DNA from: Merdiplasma sp964643295
Lineage (GTDB): Bacteria > Bacillota > Clostridia > Lachnospirales > Lachnospiraceae
Assembly (NCBI GenBank): GCA_964643295.1
Contig: CAZXSN010000010.1
Span: 1-64,000 of the forward strand
Length of the DNA stretch: 64,000 nucleotides
Direction of reading: 5' to 3'
This document shows positions 23,985 through 32,840 of the stretch, piece after piece. Under the pieces are notes generated by a model that had not been told where the DNA came from, searched no databases, and saw only the letters and a program-made list of their open reading frames with translations. The translations under genes and the position numbers were made by a program. How positions within the stretch are numbered: the first letter of the stretch is position 1; each line of letters opens with the position of its first letter.

Positions 23985-25340
23985 ATGAGAATCAAACTTC
24001 CGGAAAAAGTGAAAACGATCCTTTCTGCCCTGGAGCGGCACGGATACGAGGGCTATGCGGTCGGCGGCTGTGTGCGGGATTCCCTTCTGGGAAAACAGCC
24101 CGACGACTGGGACATCACCACCTCTGCCTCTCCCCTGCAGGTGAAAGCGCTGTTTCCCCGCACCGTGGATACCGGGATTGAGCACGGGACCGTTACAGTG
24201 CTGATCGGCAAAGAGCGGTTTGAAGTGACAACCTATCGGATCGATGGGATTTACGAGGATGGCCGTCATCCGCGGGAAGTGACTTTTACCTCGGCCCTGG
24301 AGGAGGACTTAAGGCGCCGGGATTTTACGATCAACGCCATGGCCTACAACGAGCAGCAGGGGCTGATCGATCTGTTTGGCGGGATGGAGGATTTGCGTCT
24401 GGGGGTCATCCGCTGCGTGGGAGACGCGAAGGAACGGTTCGGGGAGGATGCCCTGCGGATGATGCGGGCGGTGCGTTTCTGTGCCCAGCTGGGGTTTCGC
24501 CTGGAAGATAAGACAGCCCGGGATATCCATTGCCTGGCCGGAAATCTGTGTAAGATCAGCGCGGAGCGCATTCAGACGGAGCTTACGAAACTTTTGATTT
24601 CCCCGCACCCGGCCGGGCTTAGTCTGGCCTGGGAAACAGGAATCACGGCGGTCGTGCTGCCGGAGTTTGACCGCATCATGGAGCAGCCGCAAAACAGCGC
24701 TCACCATATTTATTCCGTGGGAGAGCATACGCTGCGGGCGATGGAGAGTATTGCCCCGGAGAAAGTGCTGCGTTTGACCATGCTGCTGCACGATATGGGA
24801 AAACCGGCAGTGGCTGTCACAGATGCGAACGGCATCTATCATTTCCATGGTCATGCCGCAGAGAGCGAGAAGATCGCTGCCGGTATTTTAAAACGCCTGA
24901 AGTATGACAACGATACCCGCGATAAGGTCTGCCGCCTGGTGAAAAACCATTCCCTCTACCCTGCCGCCACGCCGGAAGGAGTGCGCCGGGGAATTGTTCA
25001 GGTGGGGGAAGATCTGTTTGAAAAGTTTCTGGAGGTCAAACGGGCGGATATCCTGGGACAAAATCCGGCGGTGCAGGAGGAGAAACTTGCCTACCTGAAG
25101 AAGGTGCGCTCCCTGTATGAGGAAATCCTTCTTCACGGGGACTGCCTGTCGCTGAAAAGTCTGGCGGTTTCCGGGCGCGATCTGATCGCGGATGGGATAA
25201 AGCCAGGCCCCGGGATGGGGGAGATTTTACATGCGCTTCTGGAGGAAGTCCTGGCCGATCCGGGGAAAAATAACCGGGAGTGGCTGCTGTCCCGCAGCCG
25301 GATCCTTATGGGCGCAGATACGAAAATGCTGGATACGTAA
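23985..25340 (+). CDS. cca: CCA-adding tRNA nucleotidyltransferase
   Basis: A 451-residue class II tRNA nucleotidyltransferase. YAVGGCVRDSLLG near 24-36 and DDWDITTSA just after are the head domain with the metal-binding DxD. RDFTINAMAYNE and the body with DALRMMRAVRFCAQLGF follow. An HD-type domain (LLHDMGKP, HGHAAESE) starts near residue 265. The enzyme adds or repairs the 3' CCA of tRNAs. An HD domain marks one branch of Firmicutes enzymes. GCGAAAGGAACTGCC gives the ribosome site. Confidence 0.93.
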   Translation: MRIKLPEKVKTILSALERHGYEGYAVGGCVRDSLLGKQPDDWDITTSASPLQVKALFPRTVDTGIEHGTVTVLIGKERFEVTTYRIDGIYEDGRHPREVTFTSALEEDLRRRDFTINAMAYNEQQGLIDLFGGMEDLRLGVIRCVGDAKERFGEDALRMMRAVRFCAQLGFRLEDKTARDIHCLAGNLCKISAERIQTELTKLLISPHPAGLSLAWETGITAVVLPEFDRIMEQPQNSAHHIYSVGEHTLRAMESIAPEKVLRLTMLLHDMGKPAVAVTDANGIYHFHGHAAESEKIAAGILKRLKYDNDTRDKVCRLVKNHSLYPAATPEGVRRGIVQVGEDLFEKFLEVKRADILGQNPAVQEEKLAYLKKVRSLYEEILLHGDCLSLKSLAVSGRDLIADGIKPGPGMGEILHALLEEVLADPGKNNREWLLSRSRILMGADTKMLDT

Positions 25341-25547
25341 GGGTATCTTAAGCGCAAAAAGGACAGGGAAGCCAGGATCCAAACTTTTCATATAGAAAGG
25401 AAGCGGTTCATGGAAGTTTTGCGCAAGACGCGTCTTTTACGATGTACATAAGGTTCTCTTGCAGGAACAGCGGGACAGATTGAATCACTGGAAGAAAAGC
25501 AGGAAGGAATTCAGACGAAGAACGAAACTTAAACGAGGAGAAAGAGT

Positions 25548-26816
25548 ATGAAATTTATTTCCACACCGGTAAAAGGGATGAACGATTTTCTGCCTGCGCA
25601 GATGCGGCTGCGGCAGCATGTGCTGGGCCTGATCAGGGAGACTTATGCGGCCTACGGGTTTGATGAGATTGAGACTCCGGCGATCGAGCACATTGAGAAC
25701 CTGACCGGTAAGCAGGGCGGCGAGAATGAAAAGCTGATCTTTAAGATCTTAAAGCGCGGGCGGGAACTGGAGAGGGGACTGGAAACGGGAGAGCTTTCCG
25801 AGGAGGGGCTTCGCTATGATCTGACCGTGCCCCTGGCCCGCTATTATGCCAACAACAAGAACAGCCTTCCGTCGCCGTTAAAGGCGCTGCAGATCGGCAG
25901 CGTGTGGCGGGCGGATAAGCCGCAGAAAGGGCGGTTTCGCCAGTTTACGCAGTGCGATATTGACATTATCGGCGATGGCTCGATCATGGCGGAGATTGAA
26001 CTGATTGCCGCGACTGCGCGGGCGCTGACGCGGATTTTTTCAGAGGTGGGGATCCATGAATTCACGGTTCTTTTAAATGACCGCCGGATTTTAAAGGCGA
26101 TGGCCGCCTGCGCCGGATTCTCAGAAGAGGATTTTGATGAGGTGTTTATCATCCTGGACAAGATGGACAAGATCGGTCTGGAGGGAGTAAAGGAAGCACT
26201 GCTGAAAAGTGAGTATCCGCCGCAGGCGGTGGAGGCGTATGTCTCCCTGTTTTCGCACTTCACGCCCGATTTGACCAGTACTGCGTTCTGTAAGGCAGCC
26301 TGTGCCGGATTCCTGGATGAGAAGGTGCCGGAGGGGCTGGATTCGATTATGGAGAGCGTCTCCGGTATGATCGACCCAAAGGTGCGCCTGGTCTTTGATC
26401 CCACTCTGGTGCGGGGGATGTCCTATTATACGGGCACGATCTTCGAGATTCGCTTGGAAGGCTATCCGTTCTCGGTGGCAGGGGGCGGCCGCTACGACGA
26501 GATGATCGGCCGCTTTGGCGGTCAAAACGCTCCTGCCTGCGGATTTTCGATTGGATTTGAGCGAATCATCACGGTTCTTACGGATCTAAAATGGCAGGAA
26601 GCTAACGGCGGGAAACAGAAAGTGGCCTTCCTGGTAGAGGAAAAGGCGGACGGCGGGAAACTTCGTGAAGTGTTTGAGAAAGCGACTCTGCTTCGCTCAC
26701 AGGGGATGATCGTGCGCGTGGAGCCGCTGAAAAAGAACGCGAAATTTCAGGTGGAGACGCTGGAGAAAAACGGCTACACCGAGATTAAAAAAGTTTACGG
26801 GGATACACAGCTGTAA
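25548..26816 (+). CDS. hisS: Histidyl-tRNA synthetase
   Basis: A 422-residue class II synthetase. Opening MKFISTPVKGMNDFLPAQ, motif 2 near GSVWRADKPQKGRFRQFTQCDID, the histidine-binding LVRGMSYYTG block and motif 3 near GFSIGFERI are all present. It charges tRNA-His. The length is normal. GAGGAGAAAGAGT precedes the ATG. I looked for a T-box leader in 25341-25547 and saw no T-box core sequence. The enzyme could alternatively be a HisZ-like regulator, but the full charging motifs make that less likely. Confidence 0.93.
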   Translation: MKFISTPVKGMNDFLPAQMRLRQHVLGLIRETYAAYGFDEIETPAIEHIENLTGKQGGENEKLIFKILKRGRELERGLETGELSEEGLRYDLTVPLARYYANNKNSLPSPLKALQIGSVWRADKPQKGRFRQFTQCDIDIIGDGSIMAEIELIAATARALTRIFSEVGIHEFTVLLNDRRILKAMAACAGFSEEDFDEVFIILDKMDKIGLEGVKEALLKSEYPPQAVEAYVSLFSHFTPDLTSTAFCKAACAGFLDEKVPEGLDSIMESVSGMIDPKVRLVFDPTLVRGMSYYTGTIFEIRLEGYPFSVAGGGRYDEMIGRFGGQNAPACGFSIGFERIITVLTDLKWQEANGGKQKVAFLVEEKADGGKLREVFEKATLLRSQGMIVRVEPLKKNAKFQVETLEKNGYTEIKKVYGDTQL

Positions 26817-27027
26817 TTCGTCTGCGTAAGAACCGGGCAGAAAGCTGCCGGGGGAAAGGGAGTATCCTGACGGGTTTTGAACGACTGTTCCTTTTTCCGG
26901 AACAGGGTTTGAAGAAATCCGCAGAGAAAAAGGACTGCGGGGCGGTTAAGAAACGCCCATTCGTAAGGTGTTGGCAGGATGCGCATGCGGCTTACGCGGC
27001 GCAGGATGAGAAAAAGTTCCTAACCCG

Positions 27028-27056
27028 TTTCCTTTCGGGAACGGTTGTATTATAAT
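27028..27056 (+). promoter_or_regulatory. Possible promoter of the phosphohexomutase operon
   Basis: A perfect TATAAT at 27051-27056 with a poor -35 (TTTCCT, 17-bp spacer). The region between overlaps an imperfect inverted repeat CCGTTTCC/GGGAACGG, which might be an operator. Confidence 0.4.
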
Positions 27057-27087
27057 CAAAGAAAAAATATGCGCAGGAGGTAGCGGA

Positions 27088-28818
27088 ATGGAGTATAAGA
27101 AAGTATATGAGGAGTGGCTTACAAATCCCTGTTTTGACGAGGCGACGAAGGAAGAGCTGCGCTCGATTGCCGGTGATGAGAACGAGATCCGGGAGCGCTT
27201 CTACAGCGAGCTGGAATTTGGCACCGCCGGTCTGCGGGGCATCATCGGAGCGGGCACCAACCGTATGAATGTCTATGTGGTGCGCAAGGCGACTCAGGGC
27301 CTGGCCAACTACATTCTCAAGGTCGGGGGACAGGAGAAGGGTGTGGCGATCGCTTACGATTCCCGCAGGATGTCCCCGGAGTTCGCCGATGTCGCGGCTC
27401 TTTGCCTGGCGGCCAACGGCATCAAGGCCTATGTGTTTGAGTCGCTTCGCCCGACACCGGAGCTTTCCTTTGCGGTGCGTACCCTGCACTGCATCGCGGG
27501 TATCAACATCACGGCCAGCCATAATCCGGCGGAGTACAACGGATACAAAGTGTACTGGGAGGACGGGGCGCAGATCACGCCGCCGCACGATACCGGGATT
27601 ATGGCGGAAGTCAAGAACGTGACCGACTACAGCGCGGCTAAGACCATGGACAAGGACGCGGCCATCGCGGCAGGACTCTATGAAGTGATCGGCGCCGAGA
27701 TCGATGATCAGTTTATCGAACAGCTGAAAAGTCAGGTGCTGCATCTGGATGCCATCAAAGAGCAGCAGAAGAATTTAAAGATCGTTTATACTCCCCTGCA
27801 CGGGACGGGGAACATTCCCGCCAGGAGAGTGTTAAAGGAACTGGGATTTGAGAATGTCTACGTCGTGAAGGAGCAGGAGCTGCCCGACGGCAACTTCCCG
27901 ACTGTCAGCTATCCGAACCCGGAGGCGGCGGAAGCCTTTGAGCTTGGCTTAAAGCTGGCAAAGGAAATCGATGCCGATCTGGTGCTGGCGACCGATCCGG
28001 ATGCGGACCGCCTCGGTGTGCGGGTGAAGGACAGGGACGGCGTTTACCATGATCTGACCGGAAATATGTCCGGCTGCCTGCTGGCCGATTATGAGATCGG
28101 GCAGCGCAAGGCCTTAAAAGGTCTGCCCGAGGACGGGGTTCTGATCAAGACAATCGTTACCACGAACATGGCGGATGCGATCGCCAAGTATTACGGGGTG
28201 GAACTTGTCGAGGTGCTCACCGGATTTAAGTACATCGGCCAGCAGATTTTAGGCTTTGAGCAGAAGGGAAAAGGCACCTATCTGTTTGGGTTTGAGGAGA
28301 GTTACGGCTGCCTGATCGGCACCCATGCGCGGGACAAAGACGCGATCGTGGCGACGATGGCTCTGTGCGAGGCGGCTGCCTGGTATAAGTCCCAGGGAAT
28401 GACGCTGTGGGATGCGATGATCGGGCTGTATGAGCGGTACGGCTATTATAAGGATGCGATCAAGTCCGTCTCCTTAAAGGGTGTGGAGGGGCTGCAGAAG
28501 ATCCAGGAGATCATGGAGACTTTGCGTGCGCAGACTCCCGAGACCTTAGGCGGATACAAGGTGCTTTCCTTCCGGGACTACAAAACCGGCATCATCCGCG
28601 ATCTGACAACCGGAGAAGAGCGTCCGTCCGGACTTCCGACTTCCAACGTGCTCTACTATGACCTGACCGATGACGCCTGGCTGTGCGTGCGTCCGTCCGG
28701 CACGGAACCCAAGGTGAAGTTCTATTACGGCGTGAAGGGAGTGTCTCTTGAGGATGCCGACAGCAAATCGGAAGCTTTCGGTGAGGAAGTGCTGAAGATG
28801 ATCCAGGAGATGCTGTGA
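27088..28818 (+). CDS. Phosphoglucomutase / phosphomannomutase
   Basis: A 576-residue alpha-D-phosphohexomutase. Ser144 in ITASHNPAEYNGYKVY is the phospho-serine site. DPDADRLGV near 310 is the metal-binding loop. GFEESYGC is the sugar-binding loop, and RPSGTEPKVKFY near 550 is the phosphate-binding end loop. It interconverts glucose-1-phosphate and glucose-6-phosphate, supplying UDP-glucose and wall precursors or glycogen breakdown. AGGAGG at 27075-27080 gives the start. The stop overlaps the mazG start (TGATG), so the two are translationally coupled. Confidence 0.93.
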   Translation: MEYKKVYEEWLTNPCFDEATKEELRSIAGDENEIRERFYSELEFGTAGLRGIIGAGTNRMNVYVVRKATQGLANYILKVGGQEKGVAIAYDSRRMSPEFADVAALCLAANGIKAYVFESLRPTPELSFAVRTLHCIAGINITASHNPAEYNGYKVYWEDGAQITPPHDTGIMAEVKNVTDYSAAKTMDKDAAIAAGLYEVIGAEIDDQFIEQLKSQVLHLDAIKEQQKNLKIVYTPLHGTGNIPARRVLKELGFENVYVVKEQELPDGNFPTVSYPNPEAAEAFELGLKLAKEIDADLVLATDPDADRLGVRVKDRDGVYHDLTGNMSGCLLADYEIGQRKALKGLPEDGVLIKTIVTTNMADAIAKYYGVELVEVLTGFKYIGQQILGFEQKGKGTYLFGFEESYGCLIGTHARDKDAIVATMALCEAAAWYKSQGMTLWDAMIGLYERYGYYKDAIKSVSLKGVEGLQKIQEIMETLRAQTPETLGGYKVLSFRDYKTGIIRDLTTGEERPSGLPTSNVLYYDLTDDAWLCVRPSGTEPKVKFYYGVKGVSLEDADSKSEAFGEEVLKMIQEML

Positions 28819-29348
28819 TGACGGATCCGTCAGAGGAAAACGGGCTTTCCGGGGAGCGGTATACATTTGACGGCTTCCGGGGAATTCTGCGCACTTTGCG
28901 GGGCGAGGACGGCTGTCCCTGGGACCGGAAGCAGACGTTTGCGAGCCTAAAACCGACGCTGATCGATGAGACTGTGGAAGTGATGGCCGCGATTGATCTT
29001 TTTTCCGAGACCGGGGATGCCGAAAATCTTTGCGAGGAGCTGGGCGATGTGCTGCTGCACGTGTTTCTTATGGCCCAGATCGCGGAGGAGCAGGGGCTTT
29101 TTACGGTGGAAGATGTGGTGCAGCGAATCAGCCGGAAGATGATTCGCCGCCACCCGCACGTCTTTGGCGGGGAAGTCTCCGACTGGGATGCGATCAAGCG
29201 GAAAGAGAAGGCCGGAAAGGATCCTGCCCTTCTGGAAAGGGAAGAAAAACTGCGCCAAAGAGCCGTTTCGCAGGCGCTTGGTCACCTGCAGGAGGCCGCG
29301 GAAAGGGACTTTGAGAGAAAAAGCTGTAATCTTCCGGATTTTTCTTGA
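28818..29348 (+). CDS. mazG: MazG-family nucleoside triphosphate pyrophosphohydrolase
   Basis: A 176-residue protein. ATG 28818 overlaps the previous stop. LRGEDGCPWDRKQTFASLKPTLIDETVEV, then NLCEELGDVLLHVFLMAQI, has the EEExxE-type metal site of all-alpha NTP pyrophosphatases, and RKMIRRHPHVFGG is the family end. It clears non-canonical or excess NTPs. In Bacillus the orthologue (YabN) also has a tetrapyrrole-methylase domain; here only the MazG half is found. Next to hup and rqcP it retains the usual Firmicutes neighbourhood. Confidence 0.92.
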   Translation: MTDPSEENGLSGERYTFDGFRGILRTLRGEDGCPWDRKQTFASLKPTLIDETVEVMAAIDLFSETGDAENLCEELGDVLLHVFLMAQIAEEQGLFTVEDVVQRISRKMIRRHPHVFGGEVSDWDAIKRKEKAGKDPALLEREEKLRQRAVSQALGHLQEAAERDFERKSCNLPDFS

Positions 29349-29373
29349 CAAAGTCCCGATTCAAGTATATAAG
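29345..29373 (+). promoter_or_regulatory. Promoter of hup
   Basis: TTGACA (29345-29350), overlapping the mazG stop, 17-bp spacer, TATAAG (29368-29373). Confidence 0.8.
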
Positions 29374-29449
29374 TAGTGTGAGAGCTTACCAGAATGATAG
29401 GTTCAGAAAAATCCGAGAGGAAAAGATAAATTCATAGGAGGAGCATTGC

Positions 29450-29725
29450 ATGAAAAAAGCAGAGTTGGTGAGCGCGATTGCGGCTAAGGCCGGAATTCCG
29501 AAGCGCGAGGCTGAGAAGGTTCTGAAGGCATTTACGGAGACCGTGGTGGAGGAGCTGAAAAAGGGAGAAAAGGTTCAGATCCTCGGCTTTGGGACCTTTG
29601 AAGTAGCGGACAGACCCGCCAGAGAGGGCAGGAATCCTCTGACCGGTGAGAAGATGGAGATCAAGGCCTCCAAGAGCCCGAAGTTCAAAGTAAGCAAGAC
29701 CTTGAAGGACACCGTGAATCAATAG
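29450..29725 (+). CDS. hup: HU family nucleoid DNA-binding protein
   Basis: A 91-residue HU protein: MKKAELVSAIAAKAGIPKREAEKVL, then GFGTFEVADRPAREGRNPLTGE, the arm and intercalating NP. It bends and compacts DNA as a dimer. GGAGGAGC precedes the ATG; it has its own strong promoter and terminator, as expected for an abundant protein. Confidence 0.97.
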   Translation: MKKAELVSAIAAKAGIPKREAEKVLKAFTETVVEELKKGEKVQILGFGTFEVADRPAREGRNPLTGEKMEIKASKSPKFKVSKTLKDTVNQ

Positions 29726-29734
29726 GAATAAAGG

Positions 29735-29763
29735 AAAAGGGGAGCCGGCGGTTCCCCTTTTTT
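29735..29763 (+). terminator. Terminator of hup
   Basis: AAAGGGGA pairs with TCCCCTTT (loop GCCGGCGGT), running into a T-tract up to 29763. Confidence 0.85.
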
Positions 29764-29797
29764 CATGGCGGAATGCGGGGCAGAAAGGAGACCTGGG

Positions 29798-30037
29798 ATG
29801 CGTCTGGATAAATTTTTGAAAGTTTCCCGGCTGATCAAGCGCCGGACCGTGGCCAACGAGGCCTGCGACGCAGGGAGAGTCCTCGTAAACGGGAAGGTGG
29901 CCAAGGCTTCCCTTTCCGTCAGCGAGGGGGATGTGATCGAGATTCAGTTTGGATCCCGTCCGGTTCGGGTGGAAGTGTTAAACGTTCAGGAGGCGGTGAA
30001 GAAAGAGGAAGCAAAGGAGCTGTTTCGCTACCTGTAA
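29798..30037 (+). CDS. rqcP: S4-domain ribosome quality-control factor RqcP
   Basis: A 79-residue protein. ATG 29798 lies 7 bp behind AAGGAG. MRLDKFLKVSRLIKRRTVANE then GRVLVNGKVAK is the S4 RNA-binding domain, and VIEIQFG continues the fold. RqcP (formerly YabO) works with RqcH and the 60S-like 50S subunit to add Ala tails to stalled chains. The mazG neighbour is as in other Firmicutes. Two sporulation genes (yabP, yabQ) usually next to it are absent here. Confidence 0.92.
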   Translation: MRLDKFLKVSRLIKRRTVANEACDAGRVLVNGKVAKASLSVSEGDVIEIQFGSRPVRVEVLNVQEAVKKEEAKELFRYL

Positions 30038-30363
30038 CGCCTGCCTGCGGCGAGAGCTGTATCTTTTAGGCAAAACCCCAGGATTTCCGCGTCGGCCTAA
30101 GGGATGTGATTTTTTTAAGGCAGATCGGGAAGCGTCCGGTGATCACGCGGCTGCAGCGAAAAAGTGCTGGCTGCTGCGGGGCGTCCTGGATGGGACAAAA
30201 AGAAATGAGTTTTTCCATCCAGGGGGTTTACGCTTCCCAGTGCGGGTTTTCCGAAAGAGAAAGGCTGGATGAAAGCAGCAGGTGTGAGCTGTCAGACGCG
30301 AAGGTCTGCGGGAAATTCCCTGAAAGTTTTTTGCTTGGGGGCTGATTCAAAATTAAAAAAGGG
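30038..30363 (+). other. Gap of ~325 bp without a gene
   Basis: No open frame with a ribosome site is visible here; the position is where yabP and yabQ are found in spore-formers. Nothing recognisable remains. Confidence 0.6.
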
Positions 30364-30392
30364 TTGACAGATAACCATCTGCGTGGTAGACT
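30364..30392 (+). promoter_or_regulatory. Promoter of the riboswitch-controlled surface protein
   Basis: TTGACA (30364-30369), 17-bp spacer, TAGACT (30387-30392). Transcription would start about 20 nt before the riboswitch. Confidence 0.8.
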
Positions 30393-30415
30393 GTCAGCAT
30401 AAGGATCAAGTAGAG

Positions 30416-30492
30416 ATTTGGCAAACCTGTCGAAAGGCAGGGACGCAAAGCTTAGGGCCTAAGGTCGTATGACTATGGCAGCCAGTTGCCGT
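30416..30492 (+). promoter_or_regulatory. Cyclic di-GMP class I riboswitch (GEMM-I)
   Basis: GGCAAACC, a cGAAAg tetraloop, GGGACGCAAAGC, GGCCTAA and GGCAGCCAG occur in order and spacing of GEMM-I. The GAAA loop of P2 matches a canonical 11-nt receptor in P3 (CCTAAG near 30459 and TATGG near 30475). The GACGC and GGCAG segments contain the ligand-binding purines. It senses the second messenger c-di-GMP. It is followed by a terminator hairpin, so it likely controls transcription into the surface-protein gene. Confidence 0.95.
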
Positions 30493-30517
30493 ATTCCCGC
30501 GCAGGGAATATGTTTGA

Positions 30518-30553
30518 AGGCCGCTGGTAGAAATATCAGGGGCTTATTTTTTT
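30518..30553 (+). terminator. Riboswitch expression platform: terminator hairpin
   Basis: AGGCCGCTG (30518-30526) pairs with CAGGGGCTT (30537-30545) with one mismatch, followed by ATTTTTTT. A second hairpin TATTCCC/GGGAATA (30492-30510) lies between it and the aptamer. Whether c-di-GMP turns the gene on or off cannot be told by eye. Confidence 0.75.
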
Positions 30554-30621
30554 CAAACAAACCGGCGATCTCTTTTACCTGACACCAAATGGATAACAGA
30601 AAGGTCAAAGGAGGAATCGTG

Positions 30622-32217
30622 ATGAAAAACAGGAAATCTTTGAAAGCAATCGCATGGATGCTCGTAATGGTACTGGCTTTGAGCGCGGGTTCCATGAGTG
30701 CGTTCGCGAAGAGCAAAACCCTGAAGAAGGGGGATACTTTTGAGAACAATGGCCTTACGTATGTGGTCACTTCCGTAAAAGGAAACAGCGGTACGGTAAA
30801 GCTTGTCAAAGCAGAGAAGAATGCGAAAACGGTAGAGATACCGTCTTCCGTGAAACAAAACGGTCTAAAGCTGACGGTTACGACGATCGGGAAGAATGCA
30901 TTCAAGAACTGCTCGAAGCTGACAAAAGTTACAACCGGCAAGAACATCAAGACGATTGGAGAGAACGCGTTCTCCGGCTGTAAGAAACTGAAGAAACTCG
31001 ATCTGAGCAAGAGCAGCAAGTTAAAAACCGTCGGCAAGAATGTGCTGAAGGGTGCATCCAAGGTAAAGGTGACGGTGCCTGAAACGAAGAGCGCGGCAGC
31101 TTACGCAAAGAAACTTGGCGTGAAGAGCTCAAAGATCGTGCAGGCGAAGGAGACGGAAGTAAAACAGACGGAAGCGAAACAAAGCGAGACATCCGCGGCG
31201 GAAGAAAAACAGGAACCGAAGGAGACGGAACCGGCCGCTGCGCCGCAGACGGCACCAGAGACAAAACCGCAGCCTGCGCCGCAGACAGAGGCTCCCACGC
31301 AGCCGGAAACAGTTCCGGATGAGCAGGCGGAAACAAAGCCAACCCCGGAAACGCAGCCGGCACAGCCGGAAGTTTCAACGGAGGCGCAGAATAGCGCACC
31401 GGAGGATGCGGAGACGGAACCGGCAGAAACTAAGCCGACAGAAACGGAAGCGCCGGAAGTATCCGGTGAGAAAGAGACGCAGGCAGCGCAGCCGGAACAG
31501 CCCAAGGAGGAGCCGGAGGCGGAAGAATCAAAGCAGCCGCAGGAGGAAACCAAGGCGGAGGAACCTCAGACAGAGGAATCTGAGACGGAGGATGCGGAGA
31601 CGGAAACTCCCGAGACCAAAGAACCGGAAACAGATGCGCAGAAGCAGGATACGGAAGCTGTAGAAACGGAAGCTGTTCCTCAGGATCAGCCGGAGACGGA
31701 TACCGAGGCGAAGGAACCGGAGCAGCAGGCGGAAACGCAGAAAGAAGACGCTCCGCATTACCACACCTGGGTGGTAGATGACCGCGAAGCTGCGACATGC
31801 ACTACCTATGAACATTTGCATTACACGTGCTCGATTTGCGGAGCGGACGGCGGCTGGACTGTGAACGTGGAAGGCGGGATGGCTCCGCATAACATCGTTT
31901 CCGATGAAGAGGGAACGCTCAGCTGTACAGAATCTGTCTACACTGTTGAAAAATGCAGCGTCTGCGGCTATGTGGTAGGAAGAACCATTAAGCAGCCTGC
32001 GCTTGGGCATTCCTATGTAGATACGGTCGTTGAACCAGCATCCTGCCTGCATCACGGTTTGGTGAAAAAAGTGTGCAGCATTTGCGGTGACGAGGATGAA
32101 GTGAGTCTTCCTTTGCTGGATCATAGCTTTATCGTGGTCGATGATGGGGATGGGCAATGGCATTATCTGTGCGTGAGGTGCGGTCTCGAGTGTACGAAAG
32201 AAGCCTTCGATCATTAA
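30622..32217 (+). CDS. Cell-surface protein with leucine-rich (BspA-like) domain and acidic linker, under c-di-GMP control
   Basis: A 531-residue exported protein. ATG 30622 follows AAAGGAGG by 7 bp. Signal peptide to about residue 29 (MSAFA). Residues 35-170 are BspA/LRR_5-type repeats (TIGKNAFKNCSKLTKV, TIGENAFSGCKKLKKL). Residues 176-378 are a Glu/Thr/Pro/Gln-rich stalk (KETEVKQTEAKQSET and so on). Residues 379-531 form a Cys-rich domain with four CxxC motifs (CSIC, CSVC, CSIC, CVRC) in repeats of CxxCG and H. No LPXTG or transmembrane anchor is seen. The protein likely spans the wall and presents the LRR for adhesion. It sits between rqcP and divIC, where spore genes are normally found. 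Confidence 0.85.
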   Translation: MKNRKSLKAIAWMLVMVLALSAGSMSAFAKSKTLKKGDTFENNGLTYVVTSVKGNSGTVKLVKAEKNAKTVEIPSSVKQNGLKLTVTTIGKNAFKNCSKLTKVTTGKNIKTIGENAFSGCKKLKKLDLSKSSKLKTVGKNVLKGASKVKVTVPETKSAAAYAKKLGVKSSKIVQAKETEVKQTEAKQSETSAAEEKQEPKETEPAAAPQTAPETKPQPAPQTEAPTQPETVPDEQAETKPTPETQPAQPEVSTEAQNSAPEDAETEPAETKPTETEAPEVSGEKETQAAQPEQPKEEPEAEESKQPQEETKAEEPQTEESETEDAETETPETKEPETDAQKQDTEAVETEAVPQDQPETDTEAKEPEQQAETQKEDAPHYHTWVVDDREAATCTTYEHLHYTCSICGADGGWTVNVEGGMAPHNIVSDEEGTLSCTESVYTVEKCSVCGYVVGRTIKQPALGHSYVDTVVEPASCLHHGLVKKVCSICGDEDEVSLPLLDHSFIVVDDGDGQWHYLCVRCGLECTKEAFDH

Positions 32218-32840
32218 TGAAGCAGATGATTATCGTGCAGATTGTGTCGGCAGGGAGTAAGAAATTCTCAAAGAGAGTTCCTTTCAAATGGTAAGATTTG
32301 CCGCCGAAAGCAGAATGTCTTTCGGCAGATGCTGATCCAAAAGCACTCGTTTTTCGAGAGAGGGCGGCGGGTCTGCAGGATAAAGAGAATAAGGATCTCT
32401 CAGGGCAGGGCGAAAAAGTCCTGCCCTGTTTCATTTTAGGAACCCTGAGAAGACGGCGTCTTTCTCCTGACGGTCCTTTCAGGTTATCCTGCCTCGCCGA
32501 AAATGGGAACTTGTCCTTCTCTCTTCGTTCCTCCTGCAGTCTCTTCAATTCCCTGTCAGCTGTCCTTCTTACGTTCCGGAATCCTGGCTGAACCGTCGGC
32601 ATTCTCCTTAAGCCGGGAGGAAAGTACTGATTTCTCTGGTCTTTTGACGAAGCATTCCCTTTCTCCTTCTAAATGGCGAAAGGAAGCCTTTTTACGGTGG
32701 CTGCAAAGAATCATCCAAAGGTGAGGGAGCGCACGATAAGAGCAGGAATCCGAAAACTGAAAAAAACAGTTGCAAAAATAAGGAAAGCAGTTTAAACTGG
32801 GGAGGAAAGCAAAGGGGAGCTTTCCAAAGGGGTATGTATT
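32218..32840 (+). other. Gap of ~620 bp without a supportable gene
   Basis: The gap contains a GCCGAAAG/CTTTCGGC hairpin (32303-32326) without U-tract and the terminator below, then featureless sequence to the divIC ribosome site. Open frames on either strand have no ribosome site or known domain. Confidence 0.6.
32401..32437 (+). terminator. Terminator of the surface-protein gene
   Basis: CAGGGCAGG (32401-32409) and CCTGCCCTG (32420-32428) pair perfectly; TTTCATTTT follows. Confidence 0.8.

Noticed and set aside
25425..25436. 12-bp palindrome AAGACGCGTCTT before hisS
   Set aside because: Could be an operator, but short palindromes occur by chance and no promoter is clear beside it.
25341..25547. 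Possible T-box riboswitch before hisS
   Set aside because: No T-box core sequence or terminator/antiterminator pair was found.
31101..31553. Minus-strand frame rich in Ser, Cys and Val opposite the surface-protein stalk
   Set aside because: It is the mirror of the Glu/Thr repeats of the real gene; composition comes from the repeat DNA.
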